Source: Cercis canadensis (lineage: Eukaryota; Streptophyta; Magnoliopsida; Fabales; Fabaceae). Taken from it: a stretch of DNA of 64,000 bases. The stretch spans positions 1,000,099 to 1,064,098 of the forward strand of contig QAOA01001366.1 in the NCBI GenBank assembly GCA_003255065.1. The letters run 5' to 3'. Positions within the stretch are counted from its first letter, which is position 1. The number at the start of each line of letters is the position of its first letter. Below the pieces are notes generated by a model. That model was given only the letters and a program-made list of their open reading frames with translations, was not told where the DNA came from and made no database searches. A program made the translations under genes and the position numbers. Shown one piece after another: positions 24,661 to 37,500 of this stretch.

Positions 24661-25665
24661 TTCGTAATTTCCACTTTTTCGTCTTTCTTAAAGCGTGTTG
24701 ACTTACTATGATTTGAGATTGAGAGAGATATTGCATAATTAAGTAATAGGAGAGGGTTTGGCGGGGAAGAAATATTGGGAGAGGAAGGGGGACCTCAACA
24801 TTTTTTAGGATAATTATTATAAAGAAATTTAAATAAAAAGAATTTTACGCAAGTTTTAAAATTACACTTTAGTTAAGTCATTAGTGTAATATAACAATAA
24901 AAGATTTGAGTAATATACAAAATATCGTAAGTTTAAATTTTTTTGTCATCATATAACCAAAAAAAAATTACACTTTCATTTACACTTCTATATAATTTGT
25001 GATCTTTCTTTGATTCTCAATGATCAATATATGGCTTTTTCTAGTGTATTTCCTTGTCTTCACCATCTGTTCGTGCAAGCTTTGGGATGGTAAATAGAGA
25101 AATTTGGAAGATGAATTAAAAATTTGGCCGTAGTGAATTTTAGATGCGTGAGATGTCAGATGTGTGACTGCATAGTACTGCATATAAGCAATTATAATCC
25201 TGCATGTTGTGTTTAACATGTGATTTCATGTGCATGCCCCTTCTAATGCTCACTGGGAAAAACTTGGGAGAATAAACTCCGCAGAAACATGTCAAAATGG
25301 CATAAATTATTTCTGAACTTGGAACACTATTATCCACCACCGAGTGAAGCAGAAAACAAAAGTTCTAAATATCAGCCTTCAACTATTAGATGCCACATAT
25401 AAGATGTTATATCTTTTTTTCCACTATGATAAACACTCTTTGAGCAACCATCAGAACTACTGCAATTATCACTGGTTCTGCAAATTCAGCGGCGTAACGG
25501 TCAAGATAAAAGTACTGACGAGTTTCTGCATCTGCTTGAATAGAAGAAAAGCATCAGAATTGCAAGTCATTACGAGAAAGAATTTTAATTTTAAAACAGG
25601 AAAGGAAAAAAAAAGGTCACTTCTACACGTACATTGAAGGAAATTTCCAGTACATAAATTTCAAG

Positions 25666-27323
25666 AACTCCTATGGCCAGCCAAAATTCCAAGCATAGCA
25701 GAAGTTAGTCATAATCACATCTCCATAACAGAACCAGGGCTCAATCTCTCAATTGTTCCTCGACACAGGTGTTTCTGATTGTTCTTTCTAAGATCTAAAC
25801 AAAAGAAAGAAAGTATATGAATTTGAATAAGGCAGAAGCCAAAAATATGCAACACTGCATTAGAATAGAACTAGTTCCATGGCACGGGCAATTAGTTAAA
25901 CAGAGAAATCAAACCTATGAAGAGAGAGAAGAGAAACAGAAAAAGCAGCAGAAAGGAAAGAGCGAGTACAATGGCTATAAATAGTCTTACTCACAGAGAA
26001 AGGGCTTTCTTTTAAGTATATATAGTGATGTGCAAGAAAATTAGAGATTCATAAAGAATACAAGATACAAGCTTGCCATTTCACATAACTAGAAGATTAG
26101 TAATTGAGGCTGGTCAGCGCACAATTACAGGCTTCCTCATTATCAGCTAAGGTAATAAATATAGGAGCAGCTCTTTGTAATAGATCAGTTATATTTACTA
26201 AGAGATTCCATTACAAAGAATTCCACATAATACTAACGGCTCTCTTATTGATCAAAGATTTGTGAAAGACCCACCTATAAAGAAGAGATATGATCCTCAG
26301 AATCAGTGATTTCTTCGTAAGAAAAAAGAATCTTGTGTCCATTGTCTCTGGAATAATCAGCAAAAGGTAGCTCCAAACTGATATAGATACTCTCCAAGCC
26401 CTGCCAAACATCCTAACTCAACTCCACCTTACTTCATCCACCTTCCTACTTTCAACAAGTGTCATATATGGGAAATCATATGTCAAAAAGAATTTGGATA
26501 AACTTTGACTGCTTCATATACAGAATAATGATATATTTGATCTAATTACCAACCACCTATAAAGAAGAGATATGATCCTCAGAATCAGTGATTTCTTCGT
26601 AAGGAAAAAGAATCTTGTGTCCATTGTCTCTGGAATAATCAGCAAAAGGTAGCTCCAAACTGATAATAACAGAATTCCTTCAACTTTCTATAGATACTCT
26701 CCAAGCCCTGCCAAACATCCTAACTCAACTCCACCTTACTTCATCCACCTTCCTACTTTCAACAAGTGTCATATATGGGAAATCATATGTCAAAAAGAAT
26801 TTCGATAAACTCTGACTGCTTCATATACAGAATAATGATATATTTGATCTAATTACCAAAGAAAATTTTACCTATTGGCAAAAACAATTTTATTATACTG
26901 GGAGGGGAAGGGAAGATATAGAAGTACCTAGGAATGACAATAATAGAAGAAGATAAAGTAAAACTAAATAGCTATACAAGAATAATTAAATCACATATAA
27001 AGGCAGCCAAGGACAAAACAAACTAACCTATATCTAAGGAGAGACATAGAAGAGAGCACGAAATTTACCTAGTCAAAATCTGAGGTTGAAATTAACTCCT
27101 TTTGGCATAAGACCTACAGCACTCTAAATTAAATGTTATTTATGAAAACAAACCATCTCAATAATAAAAACAATGATAAATATAACTTTTACTATTTCAA
27201 CAGGTAAAGAAAATGTATATTGAGCAGGAGTCATAACTGCTTTAAAAAAGGACTATATCAAACTTACTCAAGAGCATGTAGCAAAGCTAGCATTGCATCA
27301 ACAAGCATTATTGAAAACAGGCA
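25666..27323. other. Spacer between NLR cluster and PPR gene, with tandem repeat
   Basis: No gene is supported. 26271-26552 is repeated at 26553-26858; the second copy has about 24 extra bases after CTCCAAACTGATAA. Short poly-purine tracts lie around 25920-25980. The last part, roughly 27200-27323, is probably the 3'-UTR of the minus-strand PPR gene. Confidence 0.65.
26271..26858. repeat. Tandem direct repeat, about 282 and 306 bp
   Basis: Both copies start CCACCTATAAAGAAGAGATA and end near TCTAATTACCAA. They are nearly identical apart from the 24-bp difference and two or three substitutions, so the duplication is recent. Confidence 0.9.
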
Positions 27324-28975
27324 TTATGATGCCACAAATAATTGAAGCTCTGGATGAGCCTTGTTCAGTTTCAGTAAGAGCTCATTGCATGTAACACTTG
27401 TTTCTTCGGATGTTTCTTGTGAAAAATTAGGTAGAACCTTTGCTATATCAAGATCTTCTGAGCTATTACAAAGGCAAATTAAGATGGTAGAAGTTATTTC
27501 TGAGTCCAGAACAACACCCTTATCTGCCATCTGATGAAGCAAGTGAACGACTTTTTCTGTATCACCCCTTGAACCATAGCCCTTCAGTAAGGAATCATAT
27601 ACAAAGGCATCTGGTGTATGACCACAAGCAATCATTCTCTCAAGGAGTAATTCAGCATCATCCATCTGCCCAAGTTTTGACGACCTGTTTATTAATATAG
27701 AAAAAGTATTAGCATCAGGAGTCAATTGCATTTTAGTCATGTCCAATAGTAATTGCTTGGCAGAGATAAGATCTCCTGCTTTAAGAGTTCCATTAATTAT
27801 TGTATTGAAGGAGATAACATCTGGCCCATGATTCACATTTCTCATTTCTTCAAATAAGCCCCTAGCCTGCTCTAAACTACCTTCTCTGCACAAGGATGCC
27901 ATCAGTGCATTGTAATCAATTACTGTGGGTCTACTCCCAGAAGCTAGTCTTTTACTAAAAAGTCCTTTTGCGATATTGAGAATCTGCATTTTGCACAGAC
28001 CATTAATCATGATACTGTAGGACATTGAATCAGGAACAAATCCCAAGTCTACCACATGTTTCCAAAGTTCCATTGCCTTATAAACTTTCCCTGCATTTAG
28101 ATATCCCTCAATCAAAATATTGTATGTAACTATATTACCAGAGAACCCCCTTTCTACCATTGTAGAATGGATCTTGTTAGCATCTTGAAGACGCCCTTCC
28201 TTGCAAAGTCCCTGAATTAGCAAATTAAACGTAATGACATCAGGCTTCACATGGAACTCCTTACTCATTAATAGCTTCAGAAGGTCCATTGCCTCATTAA
28301 TCTTCCCAACACTGTAAAGTCCCATCAAAATTGTATTGTAGGTAACCACATCAGGTTTCTTCCCCTTCTTGGTCATTATTTCCAGAATCCTAAGTGCATC
28401 ATCCACCAGACCTTCCTTGCAGAGTCCATTTATTATGACATTATATGTTAAAGTATTTGGCTTTTCCCCCTTCTGTAGCATTAAATTTAACAGTTGCATT
28501 GCTTTCAAAGCCGTCCCATTTTTGCAAAGCCCGTCAATTAAAACTGTATAAGCAATAACATCAGGATAAATTCCACGAGATGTCATCTCATCAAACATCT
28601 CAGACGCTTCTTGCCACTGCCCATTCTTGGAAAGATTATGGATAAAACAGCTATAGGTAACAACATTTGGAGAAATTCCCTTCTTCAACATCTCATCAAA
28701 GAGTTCTTTGCCTCTATGAATTTCTCCTCTATTACAAAAGCCACTGATGAGAGCACTATACACAACCACATCTGCATCCAAACCCGTCTTGTCCATCTCC
28801 TCGAACAAATCCCATGCCTCATCAACTCTATCATTCTTACTAAGACCATCAATCAAAGTGGTATATGTCACCAAACCCGGCTGGCAATCCTCCAACTTCA
28901 TCTCCATGAACAAATCCCTTGCTTCTTCCAATTTCTTTGCTTTACAAAGTCCATTTATAAGTGTATTGTAACTAA
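27324..28975 (-). pseudogene. PPR gene, 3' part after an internal tandem duplication
   Basis: Encodes about 550 residues of P-class pentatricopeptide repeats (35-residue units with VVTYN.LI.GLC and PD..T/SYN signatures), ending normally with HPELQLFVAS. It has no ATG of its own at its start: the open frame begins within the repeat copy, 5' to SYNTLINGLCK. It is the downstream half of the gene that starts at 30601. The first 1088 bp (27888-28975) repeat 28976-30063, and because 1088 is not divisible by 3 the two halves are out of frame. Without the extra copy the gene would encode about 729 residues, a usual size for this class. Closest in look to At4g28010-type PPR proteins, from memory. Confidence 0.75.
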
Positions 28976-30063
28976 GCACAAGGATGCCATCAGTGCATTG
29001 TAATCAATTACTGTGGGTCTAGTCCCAGAAGCTAGTCTTTTACTAAAAAGTCCTTTTGCGATATTGAGAAACTGCATTTTGCACAGACCATTAATCATGA
29101 TACTGTAGGACATTGAATCAGGAACAAATCCCAAGTCTACCACATGTTTCCAAAGTTCCATTGCCTTATAAACTTTCCCTGCATTTAGATATCCCTCAAT
29201 CAAAATATTGTATGTAACTATATTACCAGAGAACCCCCTTTCTACCATTGTAGAATGGATCTTGTTAGCATCTTGAAGACGCCCTTCCTTGCAAAGTCCC
29301 TGAATTAGCAAATTAAACGTAATGACATCAGGTTTCACATGGAACTCCTTACTCATTAATAGCTTCAGAAGGTCCATTGCCTCATTAATCTTCCCAACAC
29401 TGTAAAGTCCCATCAAAATTGTATTGTAGGTAACCACATCAGGTTTCTTCCCCTTCTTGGTCATTATTTCCAGAATCCTGAGTGCATCATCCACCAGACC
29501 TTCCTTGCAGAGTCCATTTATTATGACATTATATGTTAAAGTATTTGGCTTTTCCCCCTTCTGTAGCATCAAATTTAACAGTTGCATTGCTTTCAAAGCC
29601 GTCCCATTTTTGCAAAGCCCGTCAATTAAAACTGTATAAGCAATAACATCAGGATAAATTCCACGAGATGTCATCTCATCAAACATCTCAGACGCTTCTT
29701 GCCACTGCCCATTCTTGGAAAGATTATGGATAAAACAGCTATAGGTAACAACATTTGGAGAAATTCCCTTCTTCAACATCTCATCAAAGAGTTCTTTGCC
29801 TCTATGAATTTCTCCTCTATTACAAAAGCCACTGATGAGAGCACTATACACAACCACATCTGCATCCAAACCCGTCTTGTCCATCTCCTCGAACAAATCC
29901 CATGCCTCATCAACTCTATCATTCTTACTAAGACCATCAATCAAAGTGGTATATGTCACCAAACCCGGCTGGCAATCCTCCAACTTCATCTCCATGAACA
30001 AATCCCTTGCTTCTTTCAATTTCTTTGCTTTACAAAGTCCATTTATAAGTGTATTGTAACTAA
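27888..30063. repeat. 1088-bp tandem duplication inside the PPR gene
   Basis: 27888-28975 and 28976-30063 are near-identical direct copies; the new junction is at 28975/28976 (GTAACTAAGCACAAGG). The unit covers roughly ten PPR motifs. The very high identity means either a recent event or two haplotypes joined in assembly. Confidence 0.92.
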
Positions 30064-30601
30064 TTCTATCCGGTAGAATATCATTTCTTCTCATATGAAG
30101 AAACAAGTCCATTGCCTTCTTAGTATCGCTATTTCGACAAAAACCCTTCAATATAAGATTCGTATTATATGTATTAATTCCAAAACCACGCTTTATCATC
30201 ATCCCCAGGACAGCCACTGCAAACTTTGGCTTCTTGGTGTTTACAAAACTTTCAACCAAACCACTTAATGAAGTAAACCTCGGCAAAACATTAACAAGGG
30301 TCATCTTACAATAAACTGACACGACCAAGTCATACAATTTTGCCTTCCTCAGATTATCAATGAGGAAGTTGCATGTTAGTTCAGAAGGCACCAGGTTAGA
30401 GTCAACAGAGCGGTGAAAGAGGGAAACAGCTTCAGAATATTGAGGATTGGATTTTTCACAGAGGGATTTCAATTGGGTTTCTATATCTTCGATTGAAAAA
30501 GAAGAAATTGAAGAGAATGGTTTCAGATACACATGGAAAGCATAAAAACTGGAAGGAATAGAACAAAAGGGGCGAGAGCAAAGAAGCAATTTTGCAGTCA
30601 T
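28955..30601 (-). CDS. P-class pentatricopeptide repeat protein, 5' part (prematurely ended)
   Basis: The frame opens at ATG 30601 with MTAKLLLCSRPFCSIP, a basic, Ser-rich start with few acidic residues that suggests a mitochondrial or plastid transit peptide. About 13 PPR units follow from residue 80 on. P-class PPR proteins bind organellar RNA and act in its stability, splicing or translation. After MASLC (end of the duplicated segment) the frame reads LVTIHL and stops at 28955. The product would lack the last roughly 187 residues unless the tandem duplication is an assembly artefact. No intron is seen. The two copies of the duplicated segment differ by only a few codons (for example KLKEARD and KLEEARD). 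Confidence 0.8.
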   Translation of the reverse strand: MTAKLLLCSRPFCSIPSSFYAFHVYLKPFSSISSFSIEDIETQLKSLCEKSNPQYSEAVSLFHRSVDSNLVPSELTCNFLIDNLRKAKLYDLVVSVYCKMTLVNVLPRFTSLSGLVESFVNTKKPKFAVAVLGMMIKRGFGINTYNTNLILKGFCRNSDTKKAMDLFLHMRRNDILPDRISYNTLINGLCKAKKLKEARDLFMEMKLEDCQPGLVTYTTLIDGLSKNDRVDEAWDLFEEMDKTGLDADVVVYSALISGFCNRGEIHRGKELFDEMLKKGISPNVVTYSCFIHNLSKNGQWQEASEMFDEMTSRGIYPDVIAYTVLIDGLCKNGTALKAMQLLNLMLQKGEKPNTLTYNVIINGLCKEGLVDDALRILEIMTKKGKKPDVVTYNTILMGLYSVGKINEAMDLLKLLMSKEFHVKPDVITFNLLIQGLCKEGRLQDANKIHSTMVERGFSGNIVTYNILIEGYLNAGKVYKAMELWKHVVDLGFVPDSMSYSIMINGLCKMQFLNIAKGLFSKRLASGTRPTVIDYNALMASLCLVTIHL

Positions 30602-33600
30602 TTTTCACTGTATAGCTAAGACTGAAAGCTCAAAATCGTAAATAGAATAGCATAACCAGAGGTAAACTATAAAAGGTAGTGAGAGAAGCAGAAAGACCTT
30701 GGCTTTCTCCGGTGGGGGGCTGATGAAGAAGAATCAACAGGAGCTGGAAGCCGTTGCTCAACGCTGGGTTTAGGACTACAAGGAGTTGGAGCTGAAGCCT
30801 GGGGGGCATGTAAGAGGAGTTAATTATTTTTCCTATATTTGGAGGACAAAAAATAGAAAGAGAAAATGAGAAATTATAAAAGTGGGAGACTTAATTAAAT
30901 TTGAATTATTTAGTTTTGAGTAAATTTAATTGAAATTATAAAGTATAAATTGAATTAGGATTCAACAGGTGAGAAAATGTGAGAAAAATAATAATAGGTA
31001 TAACATAATTTTTTTAAAAAAAAGTATGTATTTTGTTTGATATATGAATTTTTTTAAATAACCTGTTTGATATATGAATTTAAAGTAATGTTATTTAGTA
31101 TTTACATTTTGTTTGGTTTTAAAATTTAAAGAAAAAGACTATTTCGTTCTAAATAAAATTGTCTTTTGGTTAGTGTCCTTCAATAAGTGTGAAATATGGT
31201 ATAAAATAATTTGTGTATTTATTACTCTTAAATATTTTTTTAAGTAGACCAATGTAGTCTTACTAATTTTTGAATGATGGTATTTTCACTACTTTAAAGT
31301 AATGTTTTAAAAATCAGACCAAAAAGTAAATTAGTGTGATAAAAAATGTTGGTTAGACTGGTTAGACCGTCAATCAAACTAGTTCAATCAAAGTTTTTTT
31401 AAACTTAAAGATTCACAAAAAAAAAAATTATTTAAAGCAACTATTTTAACTTAAAAAGTACAGATTAAACCAAAATTTATATGCAACAATAAGTTTTCCA
31501 TAAAAAAATTGCCAATCAAATTTAATGAAAATAGGTTTGTAGCATTTCTTCTATATTTGCAGATATAATAAAATAAAGATTTGACTAAACATACCTAAAA
31601 CTCATCTAAATTATATTTGTTATCATCTACAATGATCATTTCTCTATTTTTTTTTTTTTTACATAACTACACAAAAATTCCAACTCATGATATTTCACAA
31701 ATACTCAAATCTCTTATTATTAAACCACGACTTATAGAAGATACACATTTGAAAGTGTATTATATTTTTTTCAACCAATGCAACCAATCTCAATCTGAAA
31801 ATTGCAATCAAGCCTGAAGGGAGTTTGGACCACGGGTTGATCCCATCCTCAGTTAAAAGCTGACAAAACACAACACGCCAACGTTATTTTACTCCTTGTT
31901 CTATCCCAACTCGACAAATTGTCCAGCTCACCACTACCTACCACTGGTTACCGTTACAACCGGTTACACCCCTCACGTGCTGCAAACTCTATCCACCGCA
32001 TGAACCCCACACTTTCACCGTTTTCGCCCAACTGAAAACGGGGGCAACCACAGTTCCGGTTCCACCTCACGGAGGTGGGCGCGTGGGCTTTGACGTTTAC
32101 TGCGCGGAAACGGTGTCGTTTTTCGGTTTTGTCCTATCAGGAAAGTGTAGAATGAGTGCCATAAAACGCCTCCCTGGCTCCCTCCAATTTTAGTTTTGCT
32201 ATCTTGCGAGGCACTCCATGGAGCCTATTGAACTAACCAATGAGATTATGCCAAATAAGCCCTTTTTTTTTTTTGCTAATGCTTTTATGGGTCCATTGAA
32301 TAAATAAATGGATTAGCTGTAGTATAAGCGAAGGATGAATAAATTGATGGTTTTAAGTTGTTTATTGTTTCATAAAGTGCTTTTGAATTTAGCTCAGAAA
32401 AAATAAAATTAAAAGAGGGGTATATACCAATAGAATAAAGCAGACTTACTTGAGTTAGAAATTTTAAAAATTAAATAATTTTGTAAAGGAAACCTTACTT
32501 GTATTAGGCTCCTAGTGATGCTTTATCTTTAATTCCACAAAATTACTTTATTTTAAATTTGTTTCATATGATGGATTTTTTTTATTATTATCTGATCATA
32601 TGATGGATCTTTAAACTATTTCAAATTGCACTGCATATGTTCTTAGTATGCCAAATCAGTTTCTCTTGAGCATATGATGAGAATTGTTGTGATGAAGTAT
32701 TGGGTGAGAATTTGAGAGCAAACAAAGCTTTATAGAAAAAAAAAAAAAAACATATAGCACAACAAAGAGGATTGACATAGTATTTTTAGATATCTAAACT
32801 TGCCTTTTTATTTTAAAATGTAATATATTTTTTAGTATATTAACTCATTTTATTTTTATGTATACAGTGAAAATTGTTTATATGTGTAGAGAAGTTCTCT
32901 CATCCATATATAAAACTAATTGATAGTCATTTTCTTGCAAGTGTGACCATCCAAGGTAACGGTACTCGCTCCTTACATTCTCTAGTTTTTTATATTTTTC
33001 TTTTTTTTTTTCTCTTCACGAGTTAGCTTTTTCTATTTTTATTAGTTGCAAGTGCATTACACGAGACTACAACTAGTTTCAATTATAACTTAGATGAAAT
33101 ATTTATGTAACTAGATAATGAAAGATACCACTTAAGTATAAAGAAAATAAAAAGGAAGATATATATATATATATTGATTAGAAAAGGAAGACATATTAAT
33201 TGATACAAAAAAGTAACATTAGCTAAATTATAATTTAGTAATTGTAATTAGCTAAACATTAAAATTGTAATTTAGTAATTGCAATATTCTTATTATTAAA
33301 GCATATACTATTTCTTCTAGTCTCGTCGTAGATATATATAGATTATAGACTACTTGAAATTGAGATGTTTAACTTTAATGTTAAATGAGAATATACATCA
33401 TATTATAATTAACCATGTCAAGATATTTCTCTATTATTGACAATAACATTTATAAAAAGTTCAACAATTAGCTTTTACAATATTTATTAAGATTTAATTG
33501 AAATCCACCAAATGTCATCTTATTAAAAGTATTTATAATAGAGTTATATTATATCTATAATTGCTATGATCTCATCTAAATCTAATTATATAAAGTTTAT

Positions 33601-34530
33601 AAATATCAAATACTATTCATAAACTGAAATAATAAATCCTATCATGTATAGTACTAAATCAATAAGAGGTTATGAGATGAATACAATCAAACAATTATTT
33701 TTTTGAGAGAATTAAACAATTATTATAGTAACTAAATTGGCTTTTATAAATAGCTACGATTTTATTTGCCATAAAATTCATCTTCCTTTTTTTCTTTTAA
33801 TATTTTTTAACTTTTCCTAAATTATTCATTCATGTGCAGGACAGAAAATGGATTCACGGATTAACAGGGAGATGCTCCCTAAATCAACTCCAACATCTAT
33901 ATCCTAAGGACTGTAACTCTTTGCTTTTGTTGACGTGGCTTGTTTTCATTGGTTGCTTAATTGACAAGACTGAACCTTGACTATAGAGGACCCAACCCTT
34001 ACACTCTTCCTCCCTCTCTCTACCCTCTTCTCCCTTCTTCTCACGCAGGCCAAAAGTAGGTGAAAAGCAAAGCACACACCCTCAGATTTTCATATTTCTA
34101 CGACAACCACTATTGCTTCCTTCCACCTAATGCAATCGGAAAGCGCGAGAAAATCACAGAGAAAGTGAGAGTAAAAGAAAACTCAGAAAACTAGAACAAT
34201 TTTGTCTTGTGTGATTTCTGTAGTATCCTCCAATCATTGTTGAGAAAGAAATAGAATGATAGAAAATAGTGGGTCTTTGAAGTGAAAGGTGAATAGTATC
34301 TCTTAATCGAGCCTCTGAGCTTTCAAAGTTCGTGACTTTTGCATCAGATCTCAGCGATATGCCATTGTTGCTGTTGTTGTTGTTGGAGCTCACTCGCCGA
34401 TCTCTGATGGGTTGAGTGATTGTGGGTCTAGATGGTTTTCTGCGTTTGAAATGTTGAGCATTTTATGTAATGGTTTTAGTTGGATTTGAACTCAGTGGCA
34501 ATGCTGTTGCTTCACTGATACTCTCTGAAA
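30602..34530. other. Intergenic region and divergent promoters (PPR left, RhoGAP right)
   Basis: 30602-30830 is the probable PPR leader and promoter. 30840-31850 and 32200-33850 are AT-rich without coding signal. 31850-32190 is a distinctly more GC-rich block with CACGTG-type and ACGTT words, unlike its surroundings. 33990-34530 is CT-rich and probably the RhoGAP 5'-UTR. A run of asparagine codons on the opposite strand at 34340-34390 comes from a (TTG)n microsatellite. Confidence 0.5.
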
Positions 34531-37500
34531 ATGTCTACTTCTTTGGCTCCTTTTGAGCGCCCTCGACCTGGGGCTTCAAATACGGTATGTTTTCTTCTTG
34601 CTCTGTTTGGCTGTAAAAAAAAAAAAAAATCAGCTGGAATTACATTTATTTGAATCTAGTATTATTTCTTTCCTATTTCTGGGTATTGGACTAGAATTGG
34701 AGAGATACTGGAACAGTTGCCTTAGGGGTATGCTAATGAAAATCCCAGTTTAAGGAAAGGTTTTGATTTGTAAAGGGAATTGATTTATTGTTTCAATTGA
34801 AACACATTTAGTTCGTTACGCGTCTGTTTTGGTTGCCTATAAATGCAGTCGAAGAAGTGGTGAAAGTTAAGCTAGGGGTTGCTAATTTGTTTTACGGGTT
34901 AAGTGTTGAATTTGATGAGGAACTGTGTGGACTATGTATTTAGCTTAGTTCAAGTGGTGGTATTACTGATTGTTGGGATTCTTGAGTATATAGGCTGCAA
35001 AGAAGGAACTTGGTTTAGTGGAAAATTTTCCGATATGTTCACTTTTCAGTTCTCTCTGAACATAGGTTGTTCTGAAATTTTGAATTTTGGACCGTGTTTT
35101 ATGGTTCCTGTAAATAAATCATTTTATAATGTTTTGACAATGAAAGCATTATGTGTGAATACTTTGTCTGATAGTGGCTTGCATGTGGGAGTCTGTTATT
35201 ACTGATTAGCACATGATAGATTGTCTTGAAAAGAGTAAGTCTGTTCTAAGATGTGAGAGTCCTTGATGGATGATGGTAAGAAGTGAATGCATTTTAACAA
35301 AGGAATATGATGATTGCTGAGGTGTGTGGGTATTTTTAAAGGTTAGAACCCAGGACCTCATGCTCAGTGCAAACTACTCGAACCCATCATCACTAGACCA
35401 CACCTAGTGGTTTCTCTAAACACGTATTCTTATTCCTGCTAAAGCAGAAAAAATCAGATATTGGCAAAACAAGTTAGGACTTTCCTCTTATTCTGCTAAA
35501 AGTGAATGAACCATTCATTGTACTTCTAGATTTCCTCAAGTATTTTTGAATTCTAACACAACATGTCACCTTTATACCAACAATGGATGTTTGCTCAAGT
35601 GGCAATGGAGTGTGCTCCTCTCCTTGTTGTCTTGAGTTCAAATCTGTTGGGAGGCTATGGGAAGAAATTCCCATGAATTAGCCCGGCTCTGCATAGATAA
35701 GTCTGCTTGGACTGACCCAATTAGGGAACCGTAACTGTACCAAAAAAAAAACCTTTATATCTCTTTTTTGTAATTTGACCTCTCAAAAAGTAATTTTACC
35801 TGACAATACCCAATCATAAACAATTTCTCTCACAGCACCTTTAGATAATCTTCTCAAATATTAAAACTGATTCTTCCAGTGATTCTCTTTAAAACTAGAT
35901 CCCACAGCCATCCTAGACACATAGTGAGTCCCTTGGAATTAGAAGAATTAGAGGAAGTCCAACAGTGATATTTGTGGAAGCAAGATATGAACCTGATTAT
36001 AGGGTTGGATAGTGATATGAAATACTACAAATCTATTTCAGTTTCTGCGACTAACTATCAAGCAGGGCCTAATGATATTTTAGACTACTGACTTACTGTG
36101 GCGAATGATATTTTTTAGTCTACTACTTATTTGTATGATGAACTTCATTTATGCATGGTTAAAATTTTAATTTATATTGGTATTATTGATATATTACTAT
36201 CTTATATCTTATACCATGTGTATAACCATGTGCAACATTCCACCTCCACCCCCCTGTCCCCGCTGCGCCTTTCTATTTCATGGTGATGGTTGCTGCATCT
36301 ATTAGATGTTTCAAAATTTTGGAGCTTGATTACCTTGTTTTGGTGGGTTGTCTTTTTGTACAATTCCTTCACATGGTTCATGCCCCACCTGGTTGTTTTC
36401 TGAAGGATCTCATTTATCGGGCTGCATATACATCTATAGATGCATACTGTATCGATTTACCTGTGGCTACTTCTATCAAAAAATTTACCTATGGCTACTT
36501 AAGTATTATACTTACCTATCCGCCAACTCCGTTTATTTTGTGATTCTTTAACATTGTTACTGAAATTATTGTATGTTTTAGTTTTTTGGAGTTTTATTTT
36601 CTTGTTATTTTCAGCAAAAAAAATCTTGTTATCTTGTCTGGTGTTTGATTTATTTTGGGGATCTCTTCTTTGTGGATACTCTCTGTTTATAAATCATGTC
36701 TCTTTTAGGGGGTTCTAATAAGCTTTTCAGTTTGTAGATGTTGAATGGCAATTATTGGTAAGTATGTTATATAGAAAAGAAAATCTGTGAGCTGACTGCA
36801 AGGTTGATACATAGATGTGTTACAGAAAAAGATGAATAACAGAATGAGAACACGGGTATATTATAATAATGTTTTATGAAAACATCATTTTGTCCTATGT
36901 TTTGGTGTGAGTAGTCATTTTGTTTTATTTGTAATATTTAGAGAATATTGACCTTAAACTAGCCGCTTCTTTTACCTGTTAGTGGAAACCCATAGGTTAT
37001 TTTATCCTATGTTTTGATTTTCTTCTGAATTTATGGTGATAGAATTACAGTCTGTTTTATGTTTAGTGGCAAGCATATGTGTTGATTCATTTCATCATTA
37101 TGATTTATGACTGGAAGGTTATTTTTAAGTTTTAGAGGTTTTGGTGAGAGTCAGAAGGCTAGAATTTTGTGGCAGTGTGTGGTTCATGCTGTCCTTTGGT
37201 GCTCATGGGTATTATGTTAGGACCATTGGGTTACTTGGGAGTTATTGATATTTCCTTTTTCTAAAGCTGGTGGTATTTACTTAAGGATAGTGTTGATGGA
37301 TTTTTTTGTATGTATTTTCACGCCAATTTTAGTTTTAATCAGAAGTTAACTTGTGGTGATTTGTCTTGGTTCCTAACATATGGTAATATTTGACAGGTTT
37401 TCAAAAGTGGCCCACTTTTTATATCTTCTAAAGGTTGGTTCTTCTATATTATGCCTTTTTTTTTTTTTGATTTCTTTCTTGAGAAGACGGAAGGTTATTT

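Larger units (their letters stand above)
18737..25665. repeat. Segmental duplication copy C (NLR-3 block; partner 1-6343)
   Basis: The whole stretch repeats the order found at 1-6343: intron 2, exon 2, intron 1, exon 1, leader, upstream DNA. The upstream part 24785-25665 is almost identical to 5461-6343. The LRR coding part differs more. Private changes in this copy are the chimeric N-terminus (23405-23821) and an insertion of about 115 bp at 24124-24236 that is shared with 14881-14996. Confidence 0.85.

Noticed and set aside
34154-34393. Asn-rich minus-strand frame near the RhoGAP leader
   Set aside because: The Asn run comes from a TTG microsatellite in the 5'-UTR on the plus strand; nothing else in it looks coding.
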